Of a stretch of 64,000 bases of DNA, positions 22,593-31,598 are shown one piece after another; within the stretch, counting starts at the first letter, position 1; each line of letters starts with the position of its first letter. The position numbers were made by a program, and so were the translations under genes. Below the pieces are notes generated by a model. That model did no database searches. It was not told the DNA's origin and saw nothing but the letters and a program-made list of their open reading frames with translations. Origin of the DNA: Streptomyces sp. GESEQ-35 (GTDB lineage Bacteria > Actinomycetota > Actinomycetes > Streptomycetales > Streptomycetaceae); contig NZ_JAFFSX010000015.1 in the NCBI RefSeq assembly GCF_017948485.1, forward strand, positions 1 through 64,000. Reading direction: 5' to 3'.

Positions 22593-25454
22593 TCAGATGA
22601 GGCGCGTCAACTTGTCCGTGAAGCCCGGCTCGGCGAGGTCCGTCTGAAGCGCCACCGGCACCTCCACCGCGCCGCCCGAACCGTCGCCGACGGTGAGCGT
22701 GCCGACCTTGGTGCCGGCCGTCGCGGAGTGCGGTACCTCGTCGGAGGCGAAGGACAGCTTCACCTTCAGCCCGGCCCAGCCGACCGCGCTGACGTCCTTG
22801 GTGACGACGATCGGCGTCTTCCCGCCGAGCTGGTCGTCCACGTACCCGACGACGTCGCCCTTCTTCAGGATCTTGGCCGACGTGATCGCCTCCTGGGCGG
22901 CGAGCATCGCGGTCTTGCTGACCGCGTTGACCGTGTCGATGATCGGCGCCGTGTGCTGGCCGAGGATGGCGCCGACGACGGTGACGGTCTCGCCGTCGAT
23001 CTCCTTGGTGCCGGCGTAGAGCAGGTTGCCGCCGGCCGCGGTGGTGGTGCCGGTCTTGATGCCGATGGCGCCGTCGTAAGGAACGAGCTTGTTGTAGTTG
23101 TTCCACCGCTGGCCCGACGGGTCGTCCCAGTAGGGCAGCTTGGTGATGTCGACGAGCGCCTGGATCTCGACCAGTTCGTTGCCGAGCTTCACCTGGTCCT
23201 CGGCGGTGGAGACGGTGGACTCCTTCAGCCCGGAGGCGTCGGTGTACGTCGTGTTCTTCATCCCGAGTTCCTTGGCGGCGTCGTTCATCTTCTCGATGAA
23301 CGCCTTCTCGGAGCCCGCGTCCCAACGGGCCAGCAGCCGGGCGATGTTGTTCGCCGACGGGATCATGATGGCCGACAGCGCCTGCTTCAGGCTGAGCTTG
23401 TCGCCCGCCTTGACGGTGTTGAGCGTCGACTCGTCGTCCTTGTCATAGCCGCCCTCCTTCTCGGCGAGGGCGTCGACCGTGATGCCCGGCCCTTCCTGGC
23501 CGGGCTTGAGCGGGTGGTCCTTGAGGACGACGTACGCCGTCATGGCCTTCGCGACCGACCCGATGGCGACCGGCTTCTGCTCGCCGAAGTTCCCCATCGT
23601 CCCAATGCCGTTGACGTCCATCCAGCCCTGACCCTCACCCGGCCACGGCAGGTCGACCTTGCTGCCGTCGAACGTGTACGAGTCCTCGGCGGTGAGCGCG
23701 AGCTCGGGCGTCGGCAGCGGACGCACAGCCTGTACGACCGCAAAGACGACCGCCAGCAGCAAAACCAGCGGCGTCCAGATCTTGACCCGCCGCGCAGCCG
23801 TGCGCAGCGGCGTCTGCGGGGGCGGCGGCGTGTTCGTCAGCTCCGCCAGCAGATCCAGCGGCGGCTTCGGCGGCAACGGCTGCTGCGTCGTCCGTTCCGG
23901 TCCGACCTGCGGCACGGAACGGGTGGCGTCCGGCGTCGCCGGCTTCGCCGCGTCCGGACGCGGCTCGTCGAGCGGCTTGAGCGCGACGAACTTGCTGGTG
24001 CGCTCGACTTCGGCCTCGGGCGCCGTCGGCTTGGCCGCGTCGCCCAGCTTCAGCATCGTGGTCGGCTGATCCACGGCGGGCGCGGAGGGCCGCACGGCCC
24101 TGAAGACACCGGTGGGCTGGTCCACGGGGTGCTTGTCGGCGTCCGTGTCCGCGTCGGCGTCGACCTCGTCGGTGTCGGTACCGGTCTCGTCCTGCGGCTC
24201 GGCATCGGAATCGGCCACACCCGCAGACACAGCCTCACCATCGCTGCCGGCCTCCGGCTCGGCGTCGGCCTCGTCGGTGTCGGTACCGGTCTCGTCCTGC
24301 GGCTCGGCATCGGAATCGGCCACGCCCTCAGACGCAGCCTCACCATCGCTGCCGGCGCCCGCCTCGGCGTCACCCTCGACCTCCGGCTCGGCGTCGACCT
24401 CGGCGTCACCCTCAGTCTCCGGTTCGGCGTCGGCGCCCGTCTCGGCGTCGCCCTCGGTCTCCGGCTCGGCGTCGGCCTCCGCAGCGGCGTCGCCTCCCGC
24501 AGCCGCCTCGGCCTCACCAGCGGCCTCGTCGCCGCCCTCCACGCCCTCATCTGCGCCCTCGGACGTCACCACGCCCCCGTCGGCGTCCTCGCCGCTCTCG
24601 GACGCCACCACGTCCCCGGCGTCGCCCTCCTCGGACGCCACCACGTCAGCGACCTCGGCCTCCGCATCCGTCTCTGACGGCTCCCCGTCCGCCCCGGCCA
24701 CCCAAGCCGCCACAGCCGCCCGCAGCCGGTCATCACCCCCGGCGTTCGCGCCGTCGCCCGCAGCATCTCCGGCATCCGACACGGCACCCGTGGCGTTCCC
24801 AGCGTCGTCCTCGGCGTCGCCCGCAGCATCCGCCACGGCACCCGCGTCGTTCCCACCGTCGTCCGCGGCGTCCCCGGCACCACTCGCGGCATCCGCGCCA
24901 TCGCCCGCAGCATCCCCGGCGTCATCCGCGGCATCCGCGACACCCCCGGCATCGTCCGCGCCGTAGCCCACGGCATCCCCGCCGTCGCCCACGGCACCCC
25001 CGCCGTCACCGGCAGCGGCATCGTCCCCGGCGTCGCCCGCAGCGTTCGCCGCGTCACCGGCGGAAGGATCCTCCGAACCGGCAGAAGAGTCCCCCGGACT
25101 GGCGGAAGAGCCCTCCGGACCGACCGAAGAGCCCTCCGGACCGGCGACACCCTCGGCGCCGCCGCCCTCGCTCTCGTCGCCCCCGCCCCCGGCCCCGGCC
25201 CCTGCCTCGACCTCGCCCTCGACCTCCCGCACATCCTTCGGAAGGTCCCGTACCGAGAAGATCTTTGTCGCCGTGTCCACGCCGCCACGCGCCTCGGACG
25301 ACGACGTCGAAGCCGCGGTGCCCGCTTCCCGTGCCACCGCGAGCCGCGGATCCGCGGCCCCGCTCCTGGCTTCGGGAACCGGACTCGCGCTCCCCGACGT
25401 CGGTTCTGCCGACGACTCGCGCTGCTTCGACCTGTCGGGGGACTCGCCCGCCAC
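22593..25454 (-). CDS. D-alanyl-D-alanine carboxypeptidase (peptidase S11) with a very long acidic repetitive N-terminal region
   Basis: About 953 residues from GTG 25454 (GGAGGA six bases upstream). Residues ~1-550 are low-complexity and highly acidic, with repeats of D-A-E-P-E-T-E-G type and a 105-bp duplication. A single membrane helix (WTPLVLLLAVVFAVVQAV) sits near 556-578. The S11 domain follows with SVAK (~633, nucleophile), SAN (~699) and KTG in IGIKTGTTT (~797). The N-terminal Asp/Glu-rich part would therefore be cytoplasmic and the enzyme outside, trimming peptidoglycan stem peptides. Ordinary S11 enzymes are about 400 residues. What the acidic tail does is unknown. Confidence 0.9.
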   Translation of the reverse strand: MAGESPDRSKQRESSAEPTSGSASPVPEARSGAADPRLAVAREAGTAASTSSSEARGGVDTATKIFSVRDLPKDVREVEGEVEAGAGAGGGGDESEGGGAEGVAGPEGSSVGPEGSSASPGDSSAGSEDPSAGDAANAAGDAGDDAAAGDGGGAVGDGGDAVGYGADDAGGVADAADDAGDAAGDGADAASGAGDAADDGGNDAGAVADAAGDAEDDAGNATGAVSDAGDAAGDGANAGGDDRLRAAVAAWVAGADGEPSETDAEAEVADVVASEEGDAGDVVASESGEDADGGVVTSEGADEGVEGGDEAAGEAEAAAGGDAAAEADAEPETEGDAETGADAEPETEGDAEVDAEPEVEGDAEAGAGSDGEAASEGVADSDAEPQDETGTDTDEADAEPEAGSDGEAVSAGVADSDAEPQDETGTDTDEVDADADTDADKHPVDQPTGVFRAVRPSAPAVDQPTTMLKLGDAAKPTAPEAEVERTSKFVALKPLDEPRPDAAKPATPDATRSVPQVGPERTTQQPLPPKPPLDLLAELTNTPPPPQTPLRTAARRVKIWTPLVLLLAVVFAVVQAVRPLPTPELALTAEDSYTFDGSKVDLPWPGEGQGWMDVNGIGTMGNFGEQKPVAIGSVAKAMTAYVVLKDHPLKPGQEGPGITVDALAEKEGGYDKDDESTLNTVKAGDKLSLKQALSAIMIPSANNIARLLARWDAGSEKAFIEKMNDAAKELGMKNTTYTDASGLKESTVSTAEDQVKLGNELVEIQALVDITKLPYWDDPSGQRWNNYNKLVPYDGAIGIKTGTTTAAGGNLLYAGTKEIDGETVTVVGAILGQHTAPIIDTVNAVSKTAMLAAQEAITSAKILKKGDVVGYVDDQLGGKTPIVVTKDVSAVGWAGLKVKLSFASDEVPHSATAGTKVGTLTVGDGSGGAVEVPVALQTDLAEPGFTDKLTRLI
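24166..24355. repeat. coding tandem duplication, 105-bp period
   Basis: About 85 bases beginning TCGTCGGTGTCGGTACCGG at 24166 recur almost identically at 24271, inside the acidic region of the carboxypeptidase. The encoded unit is a stretch containing SDAEPQDETGTDTDE. The high identity suggests recent slippage or recombination. Confidence 0.8.
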
Positions 25455-25694
25455 CGATGCCTCCTCCATGCGCCGCACGGAACCCTCCGTACGCGTACCG
25501 AACCGTGAATCGTCGCCCGGACACCGCATCCCTACCCCTGTCCGAACCATGTACCAGTGTCCTGTGTGGGGGCTTAACCCCTGCGGTAGACGAGAACGAC
25601 ATACCTGCCGGTTCCACTACATTCCGGTCACGCACTCTCGACAGACCAATGTGAGAGGGGTCACCCTGTCATTCATCCACGCGGGGAGGCATGG

Positions 25695-26450
25695 ATGGGC
25701 AGGAGCCGCAGAACACTTCCGGAGGAGCTTCTGCTGCTGGCACTGGACCCGACCACGGGTACCACTGCACAGCCGCAGTCGCTCGACCTTGGTCTGGCCG
25801 GAGCACAGCTAGTAGAGCTGGCGCTGGCCGGACGGATAGCCCCAGACGGGGATCGTATCGCCGTGGTGTCCCCACGGCCGACTGGAGATCCGACTTTGGA
25901 CTGCGCGTTGGAGTTGCTGCGAAGGCGTGGCGCTCCGGTACGGGCAGTGCACTGGATTGGCGGGCCGCGTCTTGGGCTGCGCCAGACCTACCTCTCGCAT
26001 CTGGAGCGGTGCGGCATGGTGCATGCCGTGGCGGGCCAGATGTGCGGAGTGCTTCCGACGACTCGCTATCAGGCGAGTCAGACCGAGATCAGCCGGGAGA
26101 TCAGAAGCCGGCTGGACTCCGCGATCCGCACCGGCGTACCGCCGGACCCGCGGACCGCGGCGCTCGCCGCACTGGCGCACGCGGTCGGCCTCGGCAAGCA
26201 CCTGTATCCGGGCAATGAGGGACGCTCGTCCCGCTCCCGGCTACGGGACCTGATCAGGCACGACCCGATGGGCGGCCTCGTGGCGCACGCCGTGATGGAC
26301 GTCCAGAACGGTGTGGCGGCACAGCCACGCCGTAGCCCGGCACCGGCCGGCCGCCAGGCCGCCCCCGGTGGCAGGCCCGCACCGGAACCCGCCCGCGGCG
26401 TTCCGATGCAACCGCACCGCGGTTCCATGACGCGTGTCGTGGCCCACTGA
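25695..26450 (+). CDS. GPP34-family (GOLPH3/VPS74-like) phosphoprotein
   Basis: 251 residues. The first ~200 match the GPP34 domain: LPEELLLLALDPTTG at the start, LAGAQLVELALAGRIA and RTAALAALAHAVGLGKHLYP. Eukaryotic relatives bind phosphoinositides at the Golgi. In actinomycetes the family is widespread and its role unknown, possibly membrane association. The last 50 residues are a Pro/Ala/Arg-rich tail. ATG 25695 follows GGGGAGGC. Divergent from the carboxypeptidase gene. Confidence 0.85.
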   Translation: MGRSRRTLPEELLLLALDPTTGTTAQPQSLDLGLAGAQLVELALAGRIAPDGDRIAVVSPRPTGDPTLDCALELLRRRGAPVRAVHWIGGPRLGLRQTYLSHLERCGMVHAVAGQMCGVLPTTRYQASQTEISREIRSRLDSAIRTGVPPDPRTAALAALAHAVGLGKHLYPGNEGRSSRSRLRDLIRHDPMGGLVAHAVMDVQNGVAAQPRRSPAPAGRQAAPGGRPAPEPARGVPMQPHRGSMTRVVAH

Positions 26451-26791
26451 GCCGCAGTCCCACGACACGAGCAGCACCACCCGAACCGCAGCACCACCGC
26501 ACCACGCACATCAGCGCCGCACCGCATCCCCCGGACCGGTACGGGAGCCGCTGGACCGCGCGGGGCAATGAGGCCGCACGTCCTGGACGACGACGCGGTC
26601 TCACCGCCCCGCGCGGTCGTGTGCGTAACGGCGCCTTCGTGCCGCGCCACCCGGCGCCACCGCGTCCGAACTGGCGCGCACCCGCCGTATATCCACCGTT
26701 TCCCAGCGGTACGAAGCACCTTGGTGGCAGTCTGCTCAACAGCAGATACGCAAAGTGGCAAGCAAGGCACGCAGCCGGAGGTGCACGTCCC
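26451..26791. other. 341-bp non-coding region upstream of the XRE gene
   Basis: No convincing gene. Near the XRE start there is a perfect inverted repeat TCTGCT-CAAC-AGCAGA (26731-26746), followed by CAAAGTGGCAAGCAAGGCA. This is probably the promoter/operator of the regulator at 26792. Confidence 0.5.
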
Positions 26792-27649
26792 GTGGCGTCC
26801 AATGTCAATCCCACCGTCAGGCGACGCCGGCTGGGCCAGGAGCTGCGCAGGCTCCGCGAGCTCAAGGGCATGACAGCCGAAGAGGTCGCCGAGCGGCTGC
26901 TGGTCTCACAGTCGAAGATCAGCCGGCTGGAGAACGGCCGGCGCAGCATCAGCCAGCGCGACGTCCGTGATCTGTGCGGGGTCTACGAGGTGGAGGACCA
27001 CCGGATCGTCGACTCGCTGATGCAAATGGCCAAGGACTCCCGCCAGCAGGGCTGGTGGCATTCCTTCGGCGACATCCCGTACAGCGTCTACATCGGCCTG
27101 GAGACGGACGCGGCGAGCCTTCGGGCGTACGACCCGCAGGTCGTCCCCGGACTGCTTCAGACCCGGCCGTACGCGGAGGCGCTCATCGCGGGTGCGCTGC
27201 CCGAGACGGCGGCCGGCGATGTCGACAAGCGTGTGCAGGTGCGGCTGCGCCGGCAGGAACGAATCACCGCCCCGGACAACCCGCTGCGCCTGTGGTCGGT
27301 CCTGGACGAGGCCGCGCTGCGCCGGCTGGTCGGCAACCGTTCGCTGATGCGCGAGCAGTTGGAGTACCTGGTCGAGCAGTCGCAGCTGCCGCACGTCACC
27401 GTGCAGGTGATCCCCTTCGAGATGGGGGCGCATCCGGGCCTGAACGGTCAGTACGCGATCCTGGAGTTCCCGGACGCGTCGGACTCCAGCGTCGTCTACA
27501 TCGAGGGCGTCACCAGCGATCTGTACCTGGAGAAGGCGAACGACGTACAGAAGTACGCGGTGATGTACGAGCACCTGCGCGCCCAGGCTCTGAACGTGGA
27601 TCAGTCCCGGCAGTTCATCGCGGACATCGCGAAGGAATACGCCCGCTAG
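26792..27649 (+). CDS. XRE-family regulator with DUF5753 (Scr1/WhiJ-like)
   Basis: 285 residues from GTG 26792 with GGAGGT upstream; longer frames lack a ribosome site. The N-terminal helix-turn-helix is RLGQELRRLRELKGMTAEEV, AERLLVSQSKISRLENGRRS. The rest is DUF5753, with the hallmark YDPQVVPGLLQTRPYAEALI and HVTVQVIPFEMGAHPGLNGQ. A DUF397 gene follows, the standard partner in the WhiJ/BldB-type and Scr1/Scr2-type pairs that affect development or antibiotic production in streptomycetes. The target is unknown. Confidence 0.93.
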   Translation: MASNVNPTVRRRRLGQELRRLRELKGMTAEEVAERLLVSQSKISRLENGRRSISQRDVRDLCGVYEVEDHRIVDSLMQMAKDSRQQGWWHSFGDIPYSVYIGLETDAASLRAYDPQVVPGLLQTRPYAEALIAGALPETAAGDVDKRVQVRLRRQERITAPDNPLRLWSVLDEAALRRLVGNRSLMREQLEYLVEQSQLPHVTVQVIPFEMGAHPGLNGQYAILEFPDASDSSVVYIEGVTSDLYLEKANDVQKYAVMYEHLRAQALNVDQSRQFIADIAKEYAR

Positions 27650-27843
27650 GGCCCGCCCTGGGCAGAAGTGGGCGCACAGTACACCGTCGCCCGGCCAGGA
27701 TGGAAGCGACACTGGAATATGCCACCCGGTCGAGTGAATGGTCGCTTCATCAGCCGATGTTGGCGAGTAGCGTCGATCACGCCATCAAGCAACACCGATT
27801 GGCGCAATCTCAGCAACTCATCAACTGGCAATGCGGAGCGAAC

Positions 27844-28053
27844 ATGGCAATTCGTCAGGGCGCCACGGACACGTGGACCAAGTCCTCGTACTCCACGGGA
27901 AACGGCGCATGCGTCGAAATCAAGTCACCGGTTCTCGCGGCCATGGCCGTCCGGGACTCCAAGGTCCCCGAGGGCCCCACGCTCGCCTTCCCGGCGAACT
28001 CGTGGAACGTCTTCGTGGCTCAGGTCGGCCGGGGGACTTTCGACCTCGGCTGA
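27844..28053 (+). CDS. DUF397 protein (partner of the XRE regulator)
   Basis: 69 residues from ATG 27844 with GGAG seven bases upstream. The DUF397 core is clear: TWTKSSYSTGNGACVEIKSP, then MAVRDSKVPEGPTLAFPANS and W-x-x-F near the end. DUF397 includes BldB-related proteins and the Scr2 partner of Scr1-like regulators, thought to modulate the XRE protein. It ends 40 bases before an intrinsic terminator. Confidence 0.93.
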   Translation: MAIRQGATDTWTKSSYSTGNGACVEIKSPVLAAMAVRDSKVPEGPTLAFPANSWNVFVAQVGRGTFDLG

Positions 28054-28093
28054 TGCGGCACCGTCTCTCACAACTCCATAAGCACCACAGGAA

Positions 28094-28141
28094 GAGCCCT
28101 CTCGACTAGCCCGCCGTCCTTGCCGAGGGGGCTCGGCTTTT
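28094..28141 (+). terminator. intrinsic terminator
   Basis: GAGCCCTCTCG (28094-28104) pairs with CGAGGGGGCTC (28124-28134) with one mismatch, followed by GGCTTTT. It ends the XRE-DUF397 unit and may also serve the convergent gene at 28152. Confidence 0.8.
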
Positions 28142-28151
28142 GCCCCTCCCG

Positions 28152-28991
28152 CTACCTCAGCCGGTCCACGTACTTGTCCGTCCCCGGCACGGTCGGAACG
28201 AACGGCGCCACCAGCTCCACCCTCCCCAGCCCGGCCTCCCCGACCGCCGCGTCCAGCCCGGCGAAGTACTCCTCCCAGCAGTCCCGCGGATCCGCCTCGA
28301 GAAACCACAGCAACGTCAGCCGGGTGTCGACGCCCTCGACCTGCTTCACATACGTCATGCGGTCGCCGGGCAGCGGAGTCGGCCGGAAGACGACGACCAT
28401 GGCGCACGGCGAGCCCGCCACCCGCTTCGGCAGGTGCCGTGACCGCAGCCACTCCAGCAACTCGGCCCGCTGCTCGGGCGATTCGGCGTCGATGACCTCG
28501 ACGACCAGTCCGGCGTAGGGGTGGTCGAGGGCGTGGAAGTCCCGGGGCCCGGCGGCACCGTCCCGGTACACCGTGGCCTCGTGGTCCTGGAACGCCGTGA
28601 AGACGTGCGTACGGTCCTGATAGACGCGGCCGTCGCGGTTGAGGCGCTTGTTGATGCCGACGGTCCACTTCATGTGGTCGTCGTAGCGGCCGTCGGTGAT
28701 CCAGTACGTCGAGATGTAGCAGCCGGCGGTGACCGGCTGGGCGATCGCCGACTTCTCGGGGTAGCGGAGGAGTTGGAGATCCCGGGTGGCCACCCAGCGG
28801 CGGCCCGCGTACATCCAGGGCATGGCCATCGCACCGGCGTAGTAGTGGTCGTCCTCGTACCAGCGGTTGTAGGCGTACTCGTGGCCCGGGTGCGGTTCGA
28901 CCATGGTGATCAGGGCGTGGCCCGGATGGACACCGTACGGGCCTACGGCGGCCAGCTCGGCGTACGTGTCGCTGCGGGTGTCGTCGCTCAT
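28152..28991 (-). CDS. conserved protein of unknown function (EthD/dimeric alpha-beta-barrel-like), operator-linked to SDR
   Basis: 279 residues, ATG 28991 behind AAAGGGG. The N-terminal part (ALITMVEPHPGHEYAYNRWY, EDDHYYAGAMAMPWMYAGRR) and the C-terminal part (LTLLWFLEADPRDCWEEYFA) each look like a ferredoxin-like EthD repeat, so a tandem dimeric alpha-beta barrel is plausible. No catalytic motif is recognised. It is divergent from an SDR, with the palindrome TCTGACGCTCCGTCAGA between them. The same palindrome precedes LLM and SDR genes at 55-61 kb, so it probably belongs to that catabolic regulon. Confidence 0.75.
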   Translation of the reverse strand: MSDDTRSDTYAELAAVGPYGVHPGHALITMVEPHPGHEYAYNRWYEDDHYYAGAMAMPWMYAGRRWVATRDLQLLRYPEKSAIAQPVTAGCYISTYWITDGRYDDHMKWTVGINKRLNRDGRVYQDRTHVFTAFQDHEATVYRDGAAGPRDFHALDHPYAGLVVEVIDAESPEQRAELLEWLRSRHLPKRVAGSPCAMVVVFRPTPLPGDRMTYVKQVEGVDTRLTLLWFLEADPRDCWEEYFAGLDAAVGEAGLGRVELVAPFVPTVPGTDKYVDRLR

Positions 28992-29021
28992 GCGGTTCCC
29001 CTTTCAAGCGGTCGCCCATAC

Positions 29022-29038
29022 TCTGACGCTCCGTCAGA
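29022..29038. promoter_or_regulatory. operator palindrome TGACG-N3-CGTCA, site A
   Basis: TCTGACG-CTC-CGTCAGA, a perfect 7+7 palindrome in the 75-bp divergent promoter between 28152-28991 and the SDR at 29067. Three further sites (56575, 57474, 60938) and a variant (60981) share it. The size and symmetry fit a TetR-type dimer. Confidence 0.75.
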
Positions 29039-29066
29039 AAGAGCGGAAGAGGCGGGAGGGATCGGG

Positions 29067-29852
29067 ATGGCACTGCTCGCGGGCAAGACGGTCGTGGTGT
29101 CGGGAGTCGGGGCCGGGCTCGGGCATCAGGTCGCGGCGGCCGTCGTACGGGACGGGGGCAATGCCGTGCTGGGGGCGCGGACGGAGGCGAACCTCGCCAA
29201 GAGCGCCGCGGAGATCGATCCGGACGGGGCGCACACGGCGTACCGGACGGCCGACATCACCGACGAGGCGCAGTGCGAGTCGCTGGCGGAGCTCGCGCGG
29301 GAGCGGTTCGGCGGGATCGACGCGGTGGTCCATGTGGCCGCCTGGGACGGCTACTTCGGCGGTGTCGAGGACGCGGACTTCACCACCTGGCAGTCGGTGA
29401 TCGACGTGAATCTGCTGGGGTCGCTGCGGATGACGCGCGCCTGTCTGCCCGCGCTGAAGGAGCGCGGGGGCTCGGTGGTGTTCATCGGGACGCAGTCGGC
29501 GGTGGCGGCGCCCTCGCAGGTGCGGCAGGCGGCGTACGCGGCCTCCAAGGGGGCGCTGACGAGCGCGATGTACTCGCTGGCCCGGGAGCTCGGGCCGGCC
29601 CGGATCCGGGTGAACACCGTGCTTCCGGGGTGGATGTGGGGGCCACCGGTGCAGGCGTACGTCCAGTTCGCCGCGCATACCGAGAAGGTGCCGGAGGCGG
29701 ACGTACTGCAACGGCTGACGGATCGGATGGCGCTGCCGGAGCTGGCCACGGACGGGGACGTGGCGGACGCGGCGGTTTTCCTGGCGTCGGACCGGGCGCG
29801 GGCGATCACAGGGCAGTCTTTGCTGGTCAACGCGGGGGAGCTGATGCGCTGA
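29067..29852 (+). CDS. SDR-family oxidoreductase
   Basis: 261 residues from ATG 29067 behind GGGAGGG. Cofactor motif SGVGAGLG (variant of TGxxxGxG) near residue 12, VHVAAWDG in the N-N-A-G position, catalytic Ser/Tyr/Lys in GTQSAVAAPSQVRQAAYAAS (Y-A-A-S-K), and PGWMWGPPVQAYV. Substrate unknown. Promoter site A and co-occurrence with LLM oxidoreductases suggest a step in catabolism of a hydrophobic compound. Confidence 0.9.
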   Translation: MALLAGKTVVVSGVGAGLGHQVAAAVVRDGGNAVLGARTEANLAKSAAEIDPDGAHTAYRTADITDEAQCESLAELARERFGGIDAVVHVAAWDGYFGGVEDADFTTWQSVIDVNLLGSLRMTRACLPALKERGGSVVFIGTQSAVAAPSQVRQAAYAASKGALTSAMYSLARELGPARIRVNTVLPGWMWGPPVQAYVQFAAHTEKVPEADVLQRLTDRMALPELATDGDVADAAVFLASDRARAITGQSLLVNAGELMR

Positions 29853-29999
29853 GCCGATTACCAGGGTTCATGTCCATGAACGCAGGTCACCAAGGAGAAC
29901 ATTTTTACTGTCCCTTGACCTGACGCTTGCTTGTCGTGCCCGCGTAAACGCACTCACGATGAGCGGGCCGTTCACATGGCGGACCCTGGAAGGGGGCTC

Positions 30000-31571
30000 A
30001 TGAACAGTCTCGACTGGGCCGTACTCATCGGCTACTTCGGTGTGATGGTCGCCATCGGCGTCTGGTCGCACAAGCGCGTGGACAACGTCAGCGACTTCTT
30101 CACGGCCGGCGGGAAGATGCCCTGGTGGCTCTCCGGCATCTCGCACCACATGTCGGGCTACAGCGCGGTGATGTTCACCGGCTACGCGGGCATCGCCTAC
30201 ACCTACGGCGTCACGTCCTTCGTGACGTGGTCCTTCCCCATCGCCCTCGGTATCGCCATCGGGTCGAAGCTGTTCGCTCCGCGCATCAACCGGCTGCGGT
30301 CGCGGTTGCATGTGGCGTCCCCGCTCGAGTACCTGAAGAACCGCTACGACCTCAGGACCCAGCAGGCGCTGGCCTGGTCCGGGATGCTGCTGAAGATCGT
30401 GGACGTCGGCGCCAAGTGGGCCGCGATCGCCACGCTGCTGTCGGTGTTCACGGGTGTGTCCCTGAACCAGGGCATCCTCATCACCGGTTGCATCACCGCC
30501 GTCTACTGCACCATCGGCGGCCTGTGGGCGGACGCGCTGACCGAGCTCGGCCAGTTCGTCATCCAACTCCTCGCCGGTGTCGCGATGTTCGTCGCGGTGG
30601 TCCTGGAACTCAACGACAAGGGCATCGGGTTCTTCGGCGCCTGGGACGAGCCGGCGCTCCAGGGCCACGACAAGCCGCTGGTCGGACCGTACGGAACCGT
30701 CTTCCTGCTCGCCTTCCTCTTCATCAAGCTCTTCGAGTACAACGGCGGCATGCTCAACCAGGCCCAGCGCTACATGGCCACGGCCACCCCGCGCGAGGCC
30801 GAGCGGTCGGCGCGGCTGTCGGCGGTGCTGTGGCTGGTGTGGCCGGTGGTGCTGTTCTTCCCCATGTGGATGTCGCCGCTGCTGGTCGAGTCGCAGAAGG
30901 CGGACGGGTCCGACTCGTACGGCCTGATGACCGAACAGCTCCTCCCGCACGGCCTGTTGGGCCTGGTGATCGTCGGCTTCTTCTCGCACACGATGGCCAT
31001 GTGCTCCTCCGACGCCAACGCGATCGCGGCCGTCTTCACCCGGGACGTGGCACCGGTGGTGTCGAAGCAGGCGCGGGCCTGGAACGATCGGTCCGGTCTG
31101 GTCGCGGCACGCGTCACCACCGTCGTCTTCCTCGGTCTGTCGATGGCGGTGGCGACACAGGTCAACTCCCCCGCCTTCAAGGACATCATCACCGTCGTGA
31201 TCAAGTGGGTCGCCGGTCTCATGGGTCCGATCGCGATCCCGATGATGCTGGGCCTGCTGCGCCCGTTCCGCCGCTCGGGACCGACGGCAGCGCTCACCAG
31301 CTGGGCCGCCGGCCTGTTCGCCTTCTGGCTGGTCAACTACCCGATCCACTGGAACGTCGACGGCGGCGTCCCGCTCCAGTACCAGGTGTCGATCCCGCTG
31401 GCGGTGTCACTGTTCCTGTACATCCTCATCGGCTTCGTGAAACCGGAGGACACCCCGGAGCGGCTCGCCGTCATCGAGAAGATCAACACCGACGGGGACG
31501 ACGCGGCGGCCGCCGTACCGGCTCCGACGGGGGCGGGGGACGACGTGGTGCGTACGACGGCGAAGGACTGA
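30000..31571 (+). CDS. sodium:solute symporter family protein
   Basis: 523 residues from ATG 30000 with GGAAGGGGG upstream. About 13 membrane helices in the SSF/SSS pattern: FFTAGGKMPWWLSGISHHMS (family signature), LEYLKNRYDLRTQQALAWSG, ITAVYCTIGGLWADALTELG and GFFSHTMAMCSSDANAIAA. The C-terminal 40 residues are cytoplasmic and Ala/Asp-rich. Probably a Na+-coupled importer of a sugar or organic acid. No TGACG operator lies in its 5' region, so membership in the nearby SDR regulon is not supported. Confidence 0.92.
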   Translation: MNSLDWAVLIGYFGVMVAIGVWSHKRVDNVSDFFTAGGKMPWWLSGISHHMSGYSAVMFTGYAGIAYTYGVTSFVTWSFPIALGIAIGSKLFAPRINRLRSRLHVASPLEYLKNRYDLRTQQALAWSGMLLKIVDVGAKWAAIATLLSVFTGVSLNQGILITGCITAVYCTIGGLWADALTELGQFVIQLLAGVAMFVAVVLELNDKGIGFFGAWDEPALQGHDKPLVGPYGTVFLLAFLFIKLFEYNGGMLNQAQRYMATATPREAERSARLSAVLWLVWPVVLFFPMWMSPLLVESQKADGSDSYGLMTEQLLPHGLLGLVIVGFFSHTMAMCSSDANAIAAVFTRDVAPVVSKQARAWNDRSGLVAARVTTVVFLGLSMAVATQVNSPAFKDIITVVIKWVAGLMGPIAIPMMLGLLRPFRRSGPTAALTSWAAGLFAFWLVNYPIHWNVDGGVPLQYQVSIPLAVSLFLYILIGFVKPEDTPERLAVIEKINTDGDDAAAAVPAPTGAGDDVVRTTAKD

Positions 31572-31598
31572 GCCCGGCCGGGACCTCGGCGCGCGGGG

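Noticed and set aside
22308..24677. A 789-codon plus-strand open frame opposite the carboxypeptidase gene
   Set aside because: Arg/Gly/Val-rich shadow of a high-GC gene; no ribosome site or domain, and the opposite frame has clear S11 motifs.
24121..25240. Repeats in the acidic region considered as CRISPR or a non-coding satellite
   Set aside because: Repeats keep the reading frame, spacing is coding-driven, and no uniform repeat/spacer structure exists.
29868..31349. Minus-strand open frame opposite the sodium symporter
   Set aside because: His/Arg/Asp-rich antisense shadow without any protein pattern.
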